Part shown: positions 25,601-39,721 of the stretch, piece after piece
Position numbering within the stretch: the first letter of the stretch is position 1
Layout: every line of letters begins with the position of its first letter
NCBI GenBank assembly: GCA_023376005.1
Contig: CM042141.1
Location: 96,000,510-96,064,509 of the forward strand
Direction: 5' to 3'
DNA length: 64,000 bases
Origin: Doryteuthis pealeii
Lineage: Eukaryota; Mollusca; Cephalopoda; Myopsida; Loliginidae
Translations under genes and position numbers: made by a program
Notes under the pieces: model-generated
Seen by the model: only the letters and a program-made list of their open reading frames with translations
The model's database searches: none
What the model was told of the DNA's origin: nothing

Positions 25601-28550
25601 AATATAAATGGAAAGGTAAATAAACCAAAACAAATAATTGATTCAATTGATATTTTGTCTTTATTAAAAGATTCTGATGAAGTCTTTTAGTAAGTAAAGT
25701 CTGTGGCATGACCTATTGTCGGTATCAGCTGAACAGCGAGTGTGTTTAATCTTTATCCTCTTTTCACACGGTGCTAGACCAGGGAGATTTTTTTGTTCAA
25801 GTGGAGCATCACACTACCATCAGCTCCCTTTGCTTTACTGCACAGATTACCAAAGTTGTGCTACTTATGTGCTGAGTTGGTGAGTACCGGTATTGAACCG
25901 GGAACCTTGCGATTTCTACCGACCAATCTAAACCATCCCTTTTAGAAATAATTTATGAAAACCACTTTTAGTTTATAAAACATTTAACAAATGATAAAAG
26001 CAAAAAGACTTACCTGTTGCTGCCATTTTGATTGTTAAATTGATCAGTAAAAGGTAAATTAGAGATGAGACATGAAGCCTGAAAGTAACAAATAATAAGA
26101 ATATTTTAGTTTTTTAGTTTTACTAAATTAAATTAATGAACAAGTTTCAACAGGAGACAGAAAAATAAAGCTTAACATATAAAGCAAAAATGATACAATG
26201 ATTCCAACCAACAGTTTATATTCTCTGTGTAAAAGAGAACAATACAAAAATACAATGGAACAATAAACAAGTGAAAATGAGAGGAGGAGGAGGAGTTGGG
26301 GGGGAGTTGGGAGGAAGAGTTGGGGGAGGAGTAAGAGTAAAGACAAATAAGAATCAAAAAGATTTGTTGATTTATTTTCATTTTATCTGGAAACTTTACA
26401 TCAGCCATTATGGATGCAACAAAAATCATTGTTTTAATTATTTCATCTTTTTAATAATAAAAAAAATAAAAAAATATTACATCATCAATTAATCCCGTTT
26501 AAAATAGCAAAGAATTATTTGATTGTTAAGTCTTGGATTCAAAATAGCAGTAAGTTGGAATTTACATAATTATTATTGGTACAGAAATTTAAATCAGTAA
26601 ACAGTTGAAATTCTGATCAATGTTGCATTCACAATGCACTAATGCCCTTTAATCATGGTGATCTGTTTGGGTATTATTCTCTTTTATAATGTTTGGTGTT
26701 GTTAAATTGAAATTCTTTTACAAAAATCAGTTTCTGATATGCATCATTTCATTTGTCTGAATTTTTGAGATGAAGCTTGATAATTTGTATTATTTTTCAG
26801 ACTGTTGTCCTCATCTTTATTTTTATATACACAATATTTCGGCCAATGTGCCCTCCAATCTTCTTCGGGTGTTTCTTGTTGAACTCTGGAACCTTCTTAT
26901 CCAACTCTGGATCCTTCATGAAACTTCAAATTGAACTCTTTATTTAATCCACTGGGGTAGACTCTTCTCATTCTGTTAACCATGATTGGGTACAAGTGTT
27001 AAACTATATTAAGTATTCTATGTTATGATCACCCAGGATTGAACCTGCAACCTACAGATTGTCACTTAGAACTGTATTAACTCAACTCCTAGATCCATTG
27101 CGCCATGTGTCCAACTGAACAATTCAGAGTGAAGTTTTGGAACTGATAAACCTAATGTTCTCTTTACTGAGATTACTTACCTTTATATGTAATATGATTT
27201 TTTTTCAACATGAGATTATATTGTCAAAATAGTTTTCAAAAATTGTTTGTTTTATTCACCTAAGAACCAACACTAAAAGTTTTTAGATTATCTTAGAATT
27301 TTATCTAAAAAAAATAAAATAATGTTTATACAATTCTCAAGATTACATAATCAGTATTGATAATTCATATTTTTTCAAGTAGTAAACCTAGTACAGAAGT
27401 TATTTTTGTTATGATTTTTTTTTTTTTTTTTTGATAATTTTTTCTAGAAATAAGTCAACAATTGTAATCTGCTTCCTAATAATCTATATATATAATTCCA
27501 AATGAACTAATTACTGAAAATTCCTTACAAATTCCTTACTAAAAAAATTCTCTATAATTGTTATTTAACAATTATTTTAGGTCTGTAATTTAGGTCTGTC
27601 CACCATTGCTTGGTTGCCAAGCCTTTTTAAAGATCGCCTTGCCTTTTCCTTTCAGCTATGGATAAAATGATGGTCAGACTCAACTCATTTAGACTTAGTA
27701 GGCAACCAGTCTAGAAGAAAGACAACTCTGAATTCAAAATCAGTGGTACTGAACCCTAGTGCAAAAGTACAATCAGTTAAGGGAAGAGTTTGCAATAGAA
27801 ACTTTGTCAACCCACAAAGTGGAGAATCTGGCAATACCTTTAATTATTAAAAAAAACTATGATTTTATTATCTTCTGTGGTATAAAATGCAGAATTTAGT
27901 TGGTTGTTTTGTTTTACAGTATATCAAGTCATTTTGACAGTGGTTACTTACAGTACCTGCTGTTGCTTAAATGGTCACCCATCTAAGTATTGAACATGCT
28001 TATCACTGCTTAACTTCAGTGATCTAGTGGGAACCTGTGTTTTCAATGTGACTTGACCATAAGTGTAAGATTCAGGAATCTCCCTATTTTGGAAGTGAGG
28101 AAAAAAAGGTTTAATGAGGATTTGTATTATTTGGATTTTTCTGACTCTTGTCCTCATCTTTATTGTTATATACACGTTTTAGCCGATGTGCCCCCTCTGG
28201 CCTTCTTCAGGTGTTTCTTGTTAAACCCTTGATCCTTCATGTCATAATTGGGAGCCTTCATGGAACTTTGAAGCGAATCCTTTATTGGGGTAGACTGGTA
28301 CAAGTATTAAACTGTTATGTATTTTATGTTCTTATTGCCCGTGGTCAGGATTGAACCTGCAACCTACAGTTGATTGTCACTTAGAAATATCACATGATGA
28401 TGTCTTTACAAAAAATAAACCCAGGTCACTTTTCATAATTCTGTGATGAAAGTGATTGCAATCCTCACCAAGTTTTGTCCTATGTCAAAATTGACCTTGT
28501 CCCACAAATATCTAAATATGGTTTATGTGAATTATTTTATAGTGTTCTTT

Positions 28551-28592
<42 letters not shown>

Positions 28593-29468
28593 GGCAGTTG
28601 GTGTATGTATGTCCAGACAAAACTACAAAAATTAAACAATTAACAACAAAAATATATGTACACATTCACTATCACCATATCTTGCTTTTTGAGTAAAAAA
28701 TAATAAAGATTTCATTTATATTGGTGAAGATAATTCAAAAATAAAATTTAAATAGTAACAGTATGGATTTTTTGTGCATTTGATATTTTAAATAGGAGAC
28801 ATTAATTTTTCTTTTCAGAGTGTCTCTGCACCTTTTTTGGTTTTTTTTTTGGTTTTTTCAGACTCTTATCCTGGCCAGATCAATGCAATTGTATTTATAT
28901 TATGTAGGGATTTTAATGGGGTATCCTGCGAGGATCTAACTCCTGATTCAGTTATAATGGATCTGTGAGACTAACTTTTTTGCCCCCCCCCCTTTACCCA
29001 GGCGACACGGGTAGCTGTTTCTAGTCTTACATAAATAATAAATGTTTGGTGTTTTTTCCGATTCTAGATGAGCTAACATTTCCCTGCTACACTGCACAGA
29101 ACTTTTAAAAGGAAGTAAGACAGTCACATAAAATGTTAACCCATGTTCTTTTACTAAGATATTATGTATTATTTAGATTATTCGGACTATTGTCCTCATC
29201 TGTATTGTTATCTGCACAACATTTCAGCCAATGTGCTCTCTGGCCTTCTTCAGGTATTTCTTGTCCGACTCGGGAACCTGAAGAAGGCCAAAGGGCACAT
29301 TGGACAAAACGTTGTGCAGATAACAATAAAGATGAGGACAATAATCTGAATAGTACAAAATTATCAAGCCTCATCTCAAAAATTCAGAAAAATACTAAGG
29401 GGGGGGGTGTTTTGTTTTTAACAAACATGTTTATTGAAAATTTAAAAAATAAAGGACCATTTTCCAGC

Positions 29469-29501
<33 letters not shown>

Positions 29502-31137
29502 CTCTCTGATAGGATAGCAACAATTACACTAGCTTTAATGAAATTAACTAATAAAGAAACCTCTTATCCAGATTTCCACGAGGGACACAATCAAAATTCC
29601 ATTGTCCTGTGTCATATCAAATCTTTTGATGAGTAACAGTTGCCATCATTCAAATGGAAAGTTATTTTGATTGACATATAAGGTAGTTCATGTTTTGTAT
29701 TTGATGAATATTCTTTTTGATGAGTGTACAGCAGGAAAGAAGAAAAAAACGAAATAAAACAAGAAAACAAGTAAAAAAAAAACAAAACATTTCTTAACTT
29801 TTTCTCCTCCAATAGAAATAAAACATGTCAAACATTTCATAAAAGCTAAAAAAAAAAAATTGATCTAAAACTTGAGACAGTAAGGCTCTTGATCTGACAC
29901 AAACTGACGCTCATGTGATGAGGAAAAAACCCTGCATTTTGTAACCAATAAATGAATGATGACCGATAGAGGCAAGAGAGTGTCATGGGAATCCATGCTG
30001 TTAGCACAATATGATAATGTTGATGGTTTAGCTCAGTCGGTAAAGCGCCTGACTAGGAACCACAAGGTTCTGGTTTCGATAGCCCTCACCAATTCAGCAT
30101 ACGAGTAACACAGTGCGGTAAAGTGAGGAGCTGATAGTAGGTGTGGTGCACTGCCTCAGATGCCAAACAATCACCTTGGTCTAGCGCTAGTGAAAAGGGG
30201 ATAGACTCCCTTGCTGTCTGGTTGATATCGAATTTAGGCCACCCCAATGACTTTGCTTATCATAACACTTGGGTCATTTTCAGATTCTCACATGGTGTAA
30301 TAGCAAGTTAGATCCACAGACCATTGTTAGTGAGTTCGATTCTCACTGGGTGCCTCATACCTCTGGCCTTGTGCCACAACTAAACTAAACTCAGTAAATA
30401 ACTAATAGAATTATCTCCTACAAGATACCTCATGTGCTGCAATAGTTAGTAAGCAAGATTCAAAGACCATTGTTGATGAGTTTGATTCTCACTAGGCGCC
30501 CCATACTTCTGGCCTTGTACCACATCTAAGCTAAGCTTAATAAATAACTATATTCTATAATCACCAAGCAAGCAGTACAAAGCAGAAATAAATAAGGGTT
30601 GTAACCAATAATTATTGGCAGAAAATCTCTAAAAAAAATAGTTGAGAAACCTTCACGGAGTCAGTCTGTCCAGAACTTGGTCAATCACTGTCATTTAGCA
30701 AACGTCTCTGTCAGACATATTTCTTCTTGGACAACCCAGACAAAAAATCAAAATCAAAATCATCACCAAATTAAGTGGGTAGTTCAGTTTGTCTATGGCA
30801 AAAAAAAAGACATCACTATAAATAGAAAAGTCTTATTACAAGGGCTTTTTCACTCCTCTCTACTATATAGAGGGGTGCATGGTGTAATGGTTATCATATA
30901 GGAAATGGACACATTGATTGGAGTTCAAATCCTGGGTGAGGTGGTTTCCATTTCACATAGTGCTGATATAGATAGGAAAGTTATGCAAACATAGTGCTGA
31001 TGGGTAAATAGCTATGGGCAGACTGAACTATTCAACCTTGGTTGGATAACCAGAAGGAAAAATTCTGATTTCAAACCTGTTAAACTCTGCTTAAGAAATT
31101 GACCTTGTCTCACATCCTACTTGTGCTGAGTAGTTGG

Positions 31138-31183
<46 letters not shown>

Positions 31184-34100
31184 CACACACACACACATAA
31201 AGGACCTTCCACTTAATATCATGAATATTCCTTTTTAATCTTAGTCACATTTCATACAACAAATTTATTTGTTATTGTTTCAAACATTTGTTTCTCAATT
31301 CTATTTTGTTATTCATACATTTTCAGTATTTTTTCTTTCCTCTCTCCCTCCCTCCCTCTCCCTCTCCTCCCCCCTCCCCTCTCTCTCTCCCCTCCCTCCC
31401 TCCTCTCCCCTCCTCTCCCTCTCTCCCTCCCTCCCTCCCCCTCCTCCCCTCCCTCCCTCCCCCTCCCTCCCTCCCTCCCTCCCCTCCCTCTCCCTCCTCT
31501 CCTCCCTCCAAGCAGACAACAAGAAAAGGAAATTTCCCTTTTCTCTATGAAGAAGGCTTAATGTTACTATTTAGCAATCAGCAAAAGATACTGCCAACCA
31601 TAGACTAGTCTCTCTATCCTTGGTAGAGCAACCAGTCTAGGAGAAGGATATTTGAATTCAAACCAACTGTAAAAGTTTTTGTAAGCTGTCAAAAAAACAA
31701 AACAAAAGAGCAGATCATTAACTTTATCTCCTCACAAGATTAATTTTTTTTTTATGAGTTGCCAAACTAGATAGTTAACTTTGACCCCCCCCCCCACCGT
31801 TCAAAATTTTAACAAAAGAAAATATAGAACACCTTGTTCAAGTATGTGTGACGAGTTATGTATGGGAACGAAACTGGTTTTCAATCCTGGGTCATATTTT
31901 TTCTTTTATTTAGGAAAAATCTAATTTGACACTGAATAATAAAATATTGTACACAATTAATGTTACTTATCCATAATATTATTTTAATATATCCGCCCTG
32001 TTGGCTGCACCTCTGCAGAGGGGTAAGACTCACGCAAAGAGGCCAGCTGTTGGCCATGGGGAGGGGCGACTCATGATGCTTAAGGATGGAACCCAGGTGG
32101 CTGAGCAGTCCATGACCTGCAACACACCACTTTGGCCCTTACTTAGGTTAAACGGGCAATCAGAGAGGTCCCCTCCGATCAATTGGCTGGTCACATCAAG
32201 CCCTAAAAACCTATATGATTGCCCCAGCCCTATTGCCCTTATGGCAAGCCCAACTCTTTTCATTATATGGGTGCTAGAAGGCTATGAAATGGACAAAAGG
32301 CTGCATCTTCCTCTTCAGCAACTTTGGAATTACTAAGAACTACAGTGGTATAACTCTTACTGCCATAATTGCTAACGTTTAAAATGCCCTTGTTCTCAAT
32401 TGCATCCAACCTGAAGTAGAGAAAATTCTTAGGAAAAATCAAAACAGATTTCATAATGATGGTCAACAAAGACAAAAAAAAATGCTTCGTTCACCTGATA
32501 GACACAGATTTCTTTAACATTGTCACTGGAGTCCTACAAGGAGATACATTAGCACCATTTCTATTATATTATGTCTAGGCTGTGTATTAGGTATGTCATT
32601 AGATCTAAGGAAGGAAAAAGGTTTCAACCTAAAAAAGGTGAGAAGCTGGCGATATTTCACAGAAACTATTACAGGTGCAGACTACATTGATGATCTAGTG
32701 CTTCTCACAAATACACCTGCACAAACCAATTCACTGCTGCATAACCTAGAGAAGGCTTCAGGAAGCATTGGTCTCTGTGCTTTAGACAAGGGACATCTCC
32801 ACACTGGATAACAAGCATCTGAAATTAGTAGACCAGTTTACATACCTAGGTAGCAATATCTCATCTAAAGAAAGCAATGTCAATATAAGCATTGGAAAGG
32901 CATAGGCTACAAATGACAGATTATCAATCATATGGAAATCTGATCTCTCTGATAAGATAAAGACAGAATTCTTCCAGGTTCTAGCCATGTCAGTGCTACT
33001 GTATGGCTGTACCACTTGGATGCTAAATCTATGCTTAGAGAAAAAGCTAGATGGGAACTACACAAGGATGCTGCATGCTGTCTTGGACAAATCTTAGAAG
33101 CATCTCCCCCTCCCCAAGAAAGCAACTATATGGCCACTTACCTCTTATCACCTAAACCATCCAAGTAAGATGAACAAGACATTGCTGGAGACGTAAGGAT
33201 GAACTCAAAAGTGACATCATCCTGTGGACATACACATGAACACAGCAGTGTAGGCTGATCAGCAAAATCTTACATTGATCAGCTCTGTAAGGATACTGGA
33301 TGCCATGCAGAGGACTTTCCCAATGACCAATAGGGATGGGTGTCAAGAGAGTCATGGAAATATGTGCTGTCACCATGACATGATGATGGCCATTTAAAAA
33401 AAATCTTATTTTTGTTGGTTTTTATCACAACATTTTTATATTCTCATGTGGTGTAATGATTAGCAAAATACATTAGCAAACCATTGTTAGTGAGTTCGAT
33501 TCTCACTAGGCGCCCCATACTCCTGGCTTTGTAACACATCTAAGCAAAGCTTAATAAATAACTATATTCTATAAACACTAAGCAATTAGCACAGATCAGA
33601 AATAAAGGTTTCTATTCGATGATGTTTCTTGCCCAAGAAAATTGCAAGAAAAATAAGAAAGAAAAAAACAAAACTACTAAAAGAATGATGATAATCATTT
33701 AACTAAGAAATAAGTCAGACTAATTCTTCCTTGATCCAAAATGTCCAAAATGGCTGTACACAAAATAATGATCAGTTCAGATCTATCGACATTTTTCTGA
33801 GATTTAACAAACGAGCAAGAAAAAAAAAAACCCGGCTATTTTAGATTGCACCAACAGTTGACCTGATTTTTTGTTCATAATCCCATAAGTGTCCTTGTAA
33901 TAGATTCCAGAAAAATCACTCGATCATGTCATCTGAGGCTTTGAATATAAAGAATAAGAGAGAAAGGAATTTTATTTTTATTTTTATAAATGGACACTAT
34001 TATGTTGCATTGGGTAGGAGAAGGAGGAGGAGGAGGGAGATGTGAAATGTTTTCATTTTCAGAGACAATTCAATCCTACTACCATTTAGCAACATGATAC

Positions 34101-37100
34101 TTGTTATCACCTTTTATAGAAAAGATAGAAATAAATAAATCTCTTATGTATTATAAGTAATTCTTACTGAACTGTGGATTATAGTTACTAAGTACTGATA
34201 AAAAATGTATTTGGTTTGCTTTCTTTGTTTAATGGCATATCAACCATCATGGGTTATTTAATGCCAAAGCCATCCTTGTAGCTATTTACCAACCACTCTT
34301 ATTAGTGTATGATACTTGGTCAAAGCCCTGTTGGCTGCACTTCTGCAGAGGAGTAGCCCTTTCCCAACGTGGCCATCTGTTAGCCGTAGGTGGCAACCTG
34401 TGATGCTGAAGGATGGAATCCTGATGGCTGAGCAGTCCATGACATGCAACACTCCACTTTGGCTAGACAGTTGGTCGGAGAGGCGCCCTTAGATCAATCG
34501 GCTGGTCACATCAAGCCTTAATACCTATAACATTTTCTTGACTCTATTGCTCATATGGCGAACCCCCAACCGTCTTTATCGGCTAGAAGGGCGGCTTTTT
34601 GGAGGCACATAGTGAAATGCTTAGTCACAGTAAATGGACTCATTGACTAGAGTTCAAATCCTGGATAAGGCTGTTTGTATTTCACATAGCAATAATACCC
34701 TTGGGGAAGGTATGCATTCAACTACTCTCTCTCTCTCTAGCTATGGGTAAATAGTAGGGCAGACTTGTCTTTTTAACCTTGGCTAGCTAACTAGACTAAG
34801 AGAAAGAAAACTCTGAATTCACACCTGTTAAACAGTGGTGTTACCATTTAACGCATAGTTGGGGGATGAGGAAGTTTATACCTTTTCCAAGGGTATTAGG
34901 CTGAAAGTGAACATTATTGTGCAACTGGTGTTTGAACTCACTTGCTACAATGTTGCAGTCCGTGTATTTGGAGTATTTTACACTTGGTCTCAACCCTCAC
35001 ATGATATACATGGTACTATGTAACCCAGTACTGTCTGTCACATCTTGAATCTTCCTTATTCCACTGATACCACCAATGACTTGACATTGCTATTTGATAA
35101 TCTCCAAGATCTTGGGACAAACCAATCAAACAAATTATGGTCAAGTCATGCCTAAAGCACTGGTTCCTGCTAGATCACCAAAGTTAAGTTTTTAAATGCC
35201 ATCCTTGGCCAGTTGAAAAGGACTTAAAGTAAGTAAGTCCTGAGTTATGGAATCCTTTGGTAAGTGAATAAGTCCTATCCTGCGTAGTGTTAAAGGTCCA
35301 GTGATTTAATCCTATGTCCGTCGTCCACAAAGGTTCAAAGTAGTTATGGCTAGTACTGTTGGGTTTAAGTATTATATCAGCAGCAGAGTACTGCCAGTGA
35401 TTGGCCAAGAGTTTAATCATATGATTCTTGCTGAGTCTATAAGTAGAAGTGGGCTTCTAACACACGCCTTATATTTAAAAAATCTCAACATTAAGCAGTG
35501 ATGAGCTTGTTCAATACTTAATTGGGTGTAATTAAGTGTAAGCAACCTGAGTCCTTTGTTTATCAACAATGATTTGATTTGGTATTAAATGACCCGAAAA
35601 AGGGATGATATAAAAAAACAAAACAACCAAACCAGTAAAATAAATAAAATTAAGAGGTGACAGTGTAAAATGAACTCTTTTATTCCCAACTAGTTGTATG
35701 CTTCCAGCCTTGCCCAGGTTATATAACATTATAACAAAAGTGAGTATTAATTTGAAACCAACACTTAACATCCAACATGGATTAATGCATCCATGGATAC
35801 ACTTACACTGAACATTTGGTAAGGAAAGACAAACAACTAGCTCATGTGAACAATGCACATATGAATGTTTAATATACATATCATATAATATATAAATATA
35901 ATACATATGTTCCAAACAGGTTAATTGCTTTTAACCCCATCTCATTTGGTGGTCGTGCTGAAAAGGAAGGAATTCCAGGAACGAAAGGAAAGAGACAAAG
36001 ACAGTGGTTTTATGACTTAGGCTTTATTCACCAGTCATAGTTGCCTGTGGCAAGGGAATATCTCCCTGGCCACTAGTGTAGTGACTCGACTAAACACATT
36101 TAAGGCTTGAACTCGAATGGCCGAGAGATTATCTTGGGGGTTGGAAGTGGGTCCTTTTTCTCGCACATGTGCAGAGGGTTCTTCTGATGAAGGCTTATGA
36201 AAGTTTATTTCTTTATTTTTTTTATTTTTAATTTTAATCCGCACAAAATAACCGAAAAAGAGCAAAAACAAAATAACCAACCAACCAAAGTCACATCTTT
36301 TTTTTTTTTTCTAAAGGATTTTATTTATATTAACTCAGGTTATTTTGCTGACATTGTCTAAAAATTTTCTGTTAATTCTTATGATAATTACTTTTGCTTT
36401 TTGTGTTAGTGGCTTTAGTTTACTATACCTTCTTCATTTTGCTTTTCTGTAATAGTAGTTGTAGTAGTAGTAGCAACTATGAGGAGAAAACTAAAAGGTT
36501 GACATGACAAAATCAACTGATAATGCTCAAGTGCAAATTCTAGTCACAATAAGCACTACAAGTGTGTGTGTGTGTGTGTGTGTATTATTTTGATACATTC
36601 CTAAAACACAGCTACTTATATTTATATATACACACACACAGAGGAAGTCTTCCTTCCTCTTAGTTTCGCCCTCTCCCTGGCTTTAGTCTTCTGCCAAAAT
36701 TAATAACTTTTTTCTTTTTCCATAAAATTCAAAAGTAAACAGAATTTTCACAACCCCCCCCCCTCCAAAAAAAATGCCGATATCAATTTTAGAGTGAGAT
36801 TTATATTTGAATCATAAAATGTGCAAAATTCACAATTAAATAGAATATGAAATATTAAACCAAAACTCCATCAACAAAATGATCAGATTTCTTTCTTGTT
36901 TGTTGAAATGTGGTTAAGGATATACACGAGTAGGGAGTCCCCATGGCGTAATGGCTAACATGCTGGACTGCAACATCGTAGTAAGCGTGTTTGAACTTCA
37001 GTCGCATTATTATGTTAACTTTCAGACTAATACTCTTGGGAAAGGTCAGAGTGGTAGTACCTGTTAGGGTCCTATCTATAGGTTAAATAGAACAAAATGT

Positions 37101-39685
37101 GTTTTAAAAAACTGAGTTTAAAAAAGAATTGAGTACGCATCAAGAATGAATAGAAAAAAACCTCTTTGGCATGAAATGACCCAATGTGTTGACACGCCGT
37201 AAAATTCAACCAACCAACCTTGGGAAAGGTATGAACCTCCTCATCTCCCCCAGCTATGGGTTGAATAGTACCACTACTGTTTGTCATTGGTATTAAAAGA
37301 TTGATATGCCATTTATTCAGAAGAATTACTTCAAACAACAATTCCTACATGCATTTTTCAAATAATTATTTAGAATAAATATTCATAAATATATTTTAAA
37401 TAGTCATCATTATCATGTCATGCTAGCAGCACAGATATCCATGAAAATCTCTCACCAACCATCCCTATCACCCATCGCCACTGGCAGGTCCTCCATACAG
37501 CACCCAGTATCTGTGCAGAGCTGGTTAATATAAGTCTTTGCTGGACGGCCTGCATTGGCATTCCTATGTGCTGGCTTCTACAGGAGAATGTCACTTATGA
37601 GTTTGTCCTTGCTTTTTCAGCAGTGTCCAGCATGTCTTGTTCGTCACACTTGGACGGTTTTGTTTGATAGAAGGCAAGTGGCAGTACACTCACTAACAAG
37701 ATAAAGCGACAATTCTTTCAGGCCATAGTTGTGTCGGTGCTACTGTATGGCTGCACTACTTGGACCCTAACAAAAAGCCTAGTGAATAAGCTAGATGAGA
37801 GCTGCACAAGAATGCTGCGAGTGACGTTAAGCAAATCACGGAAGCAACACCTCATAAGAAAGTAACTGTACGGACACTTTCAAATTGTAATGGATATAAA
37901 TATACCATATTTGCTGATATATATATATAATACATGTTTAAATATTTGAAAGGTCTGCAAATATGATAGTGTGTCTGCAATGAACTGATATTATGATGAG
38001 GAGGCTTAAAAATGAACAGCTATTTGACATTTGGATAAATTATAAGTGAGAGTACTTAGCTCAGTCAGTAGAGCATGAGCCTAGGAAAAATAAGGTTCTG
38101 GGTTTAATACAGGCCCTCGTCAACCCAGCTTATGAGTAGCACAGGGATCTCATGGTAGGTATGGCGTTCCACCTCAGATGCCAAAACAATCTCCTTGGTC
38201 TAGCACTAGTAAGGAGGGGATAGACTCCCTCAATGTCTGGTTGATACTGCCTTTAGGCCACCCTGACGACTTTACTTACTTCTATTGTAGTACATCTCTG
38301 GCTTCCAGTCAGTAATTGCAGATAAATCTTTCACCTTTTACTCTTGTAGACCATTCTTTTATTTATATAAGCTCATGTTTAATATAAGTATAAGGTAACA
38401 AAAAGTGAGAAAAAAAAATTCTCTTATTGAAATAGCAATTATTAACTGTCATGGCTCAGTTTTCTCTGATGATATACTAGCAGATTTATATTAAAGTTTT
38501 ATTTAGCTTGTGTTTCTTGTCAAACTCGCGAACCTTCTCCTTGAACTTGTGTTATATACTGGATCATACAGTATTCAGTATACTAGTACATTCAAACTAC
38601 ATGTATGCCAAACATATAGTAACTCGCAACTTAAAACCTTGAGGTAGACGGTTCGCGTAAACTTGGCAGTAATCACCCCGATGTTCTCAGAAAGCCATGT
38701 ATAAATAGTCCTGGACCATCGCATTCACTCTTTACACAAGGTACACTAGGCTAGTCCCCAACAACTTGGGAGCCTTCACAGAACTTTGAACCAAACCTTT
38801 TATTCAATCAACCTGGGTAGACTGTTCTGTAGTTTTCAGGTTCAAAATTTATAAAGCTACTTTATATATTTAACCACTGGTGATAATAACATAGAATACT
38901 TATCATAGCTTAATGCTTGTATCTGGACATGGTTACTATAATCAGAGCAGTCTACCCCAATGGATTGAATAAAAGGTTCAGTTCTGTGAAGGCTCCTGAT
39001 TATGACAAGAAGGTTATAGAGTTCAACCAAGAACCACCTAAAGAAGGCTGGAAGGCACATCAACTGAAATGTGTATATAACAATAAAGATGAGGACAACA
39101 GTTCAAAAATCCAAATAATACAAATTATTTTTAAAGATATTTTTTTGTGTGTGTGTGGCAATTTATAAATCAACTCTAAAAATAAGGATAGCTCTTAAAA
39201 GAGGAAAAGTTGAATTTTCACAGAATCAAAATCAATTTGAATGTGCTTTTAAGCAATATTCTATTTCTGAAGTGGAAGCAGAAAATTCTATAACTGTAAG
39301 GTTTGTTGACAGCTGCAGGAATTGCAACTCTAGTAATTCTGTGAAAAAGTCAATGAAAGATTCTCCGTTAAAATAGAAATAAATTGACAAAAATAGAGAG
39401 AGAGGAAAATGGCAAGTGTTATCTTTTACGTGAAAGAGACAAGACTGGAAATTACCTCCAAATTGGATACAGCACACTATCAAAAGGAGAATACAAAAGA
39501 AGATATAACAGAATAGGAATAGCAATACAGTTGGAATTATGCAAATGACTTTGGTTCAATCTTATGAACAAATAGTATGAACATAGATCAGAGGCTGTCT
39601 TAGAAAAAAGGTGAAAATACTCAAGGATTTTGAGGTCCAGGCAAAACAATGCCATCGAAACAAGAAAATCGGGTCTGCTTGTTGT

Positions 39686-39721
<36 letters not shown>

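Noticed and set aside
29133..29636. 167-codon open frame, the longest in the window
   Set aside because: It crosses the family D fold-back and a T run; the fold-back explains the mirrored frames on both strands.
31269..31608. Serine/proline-rich and arginine/glutamate-rich open frames on both strands
   Set aside because: They are translations of the pure pyrimidine tract and have no codon or domain evidence.
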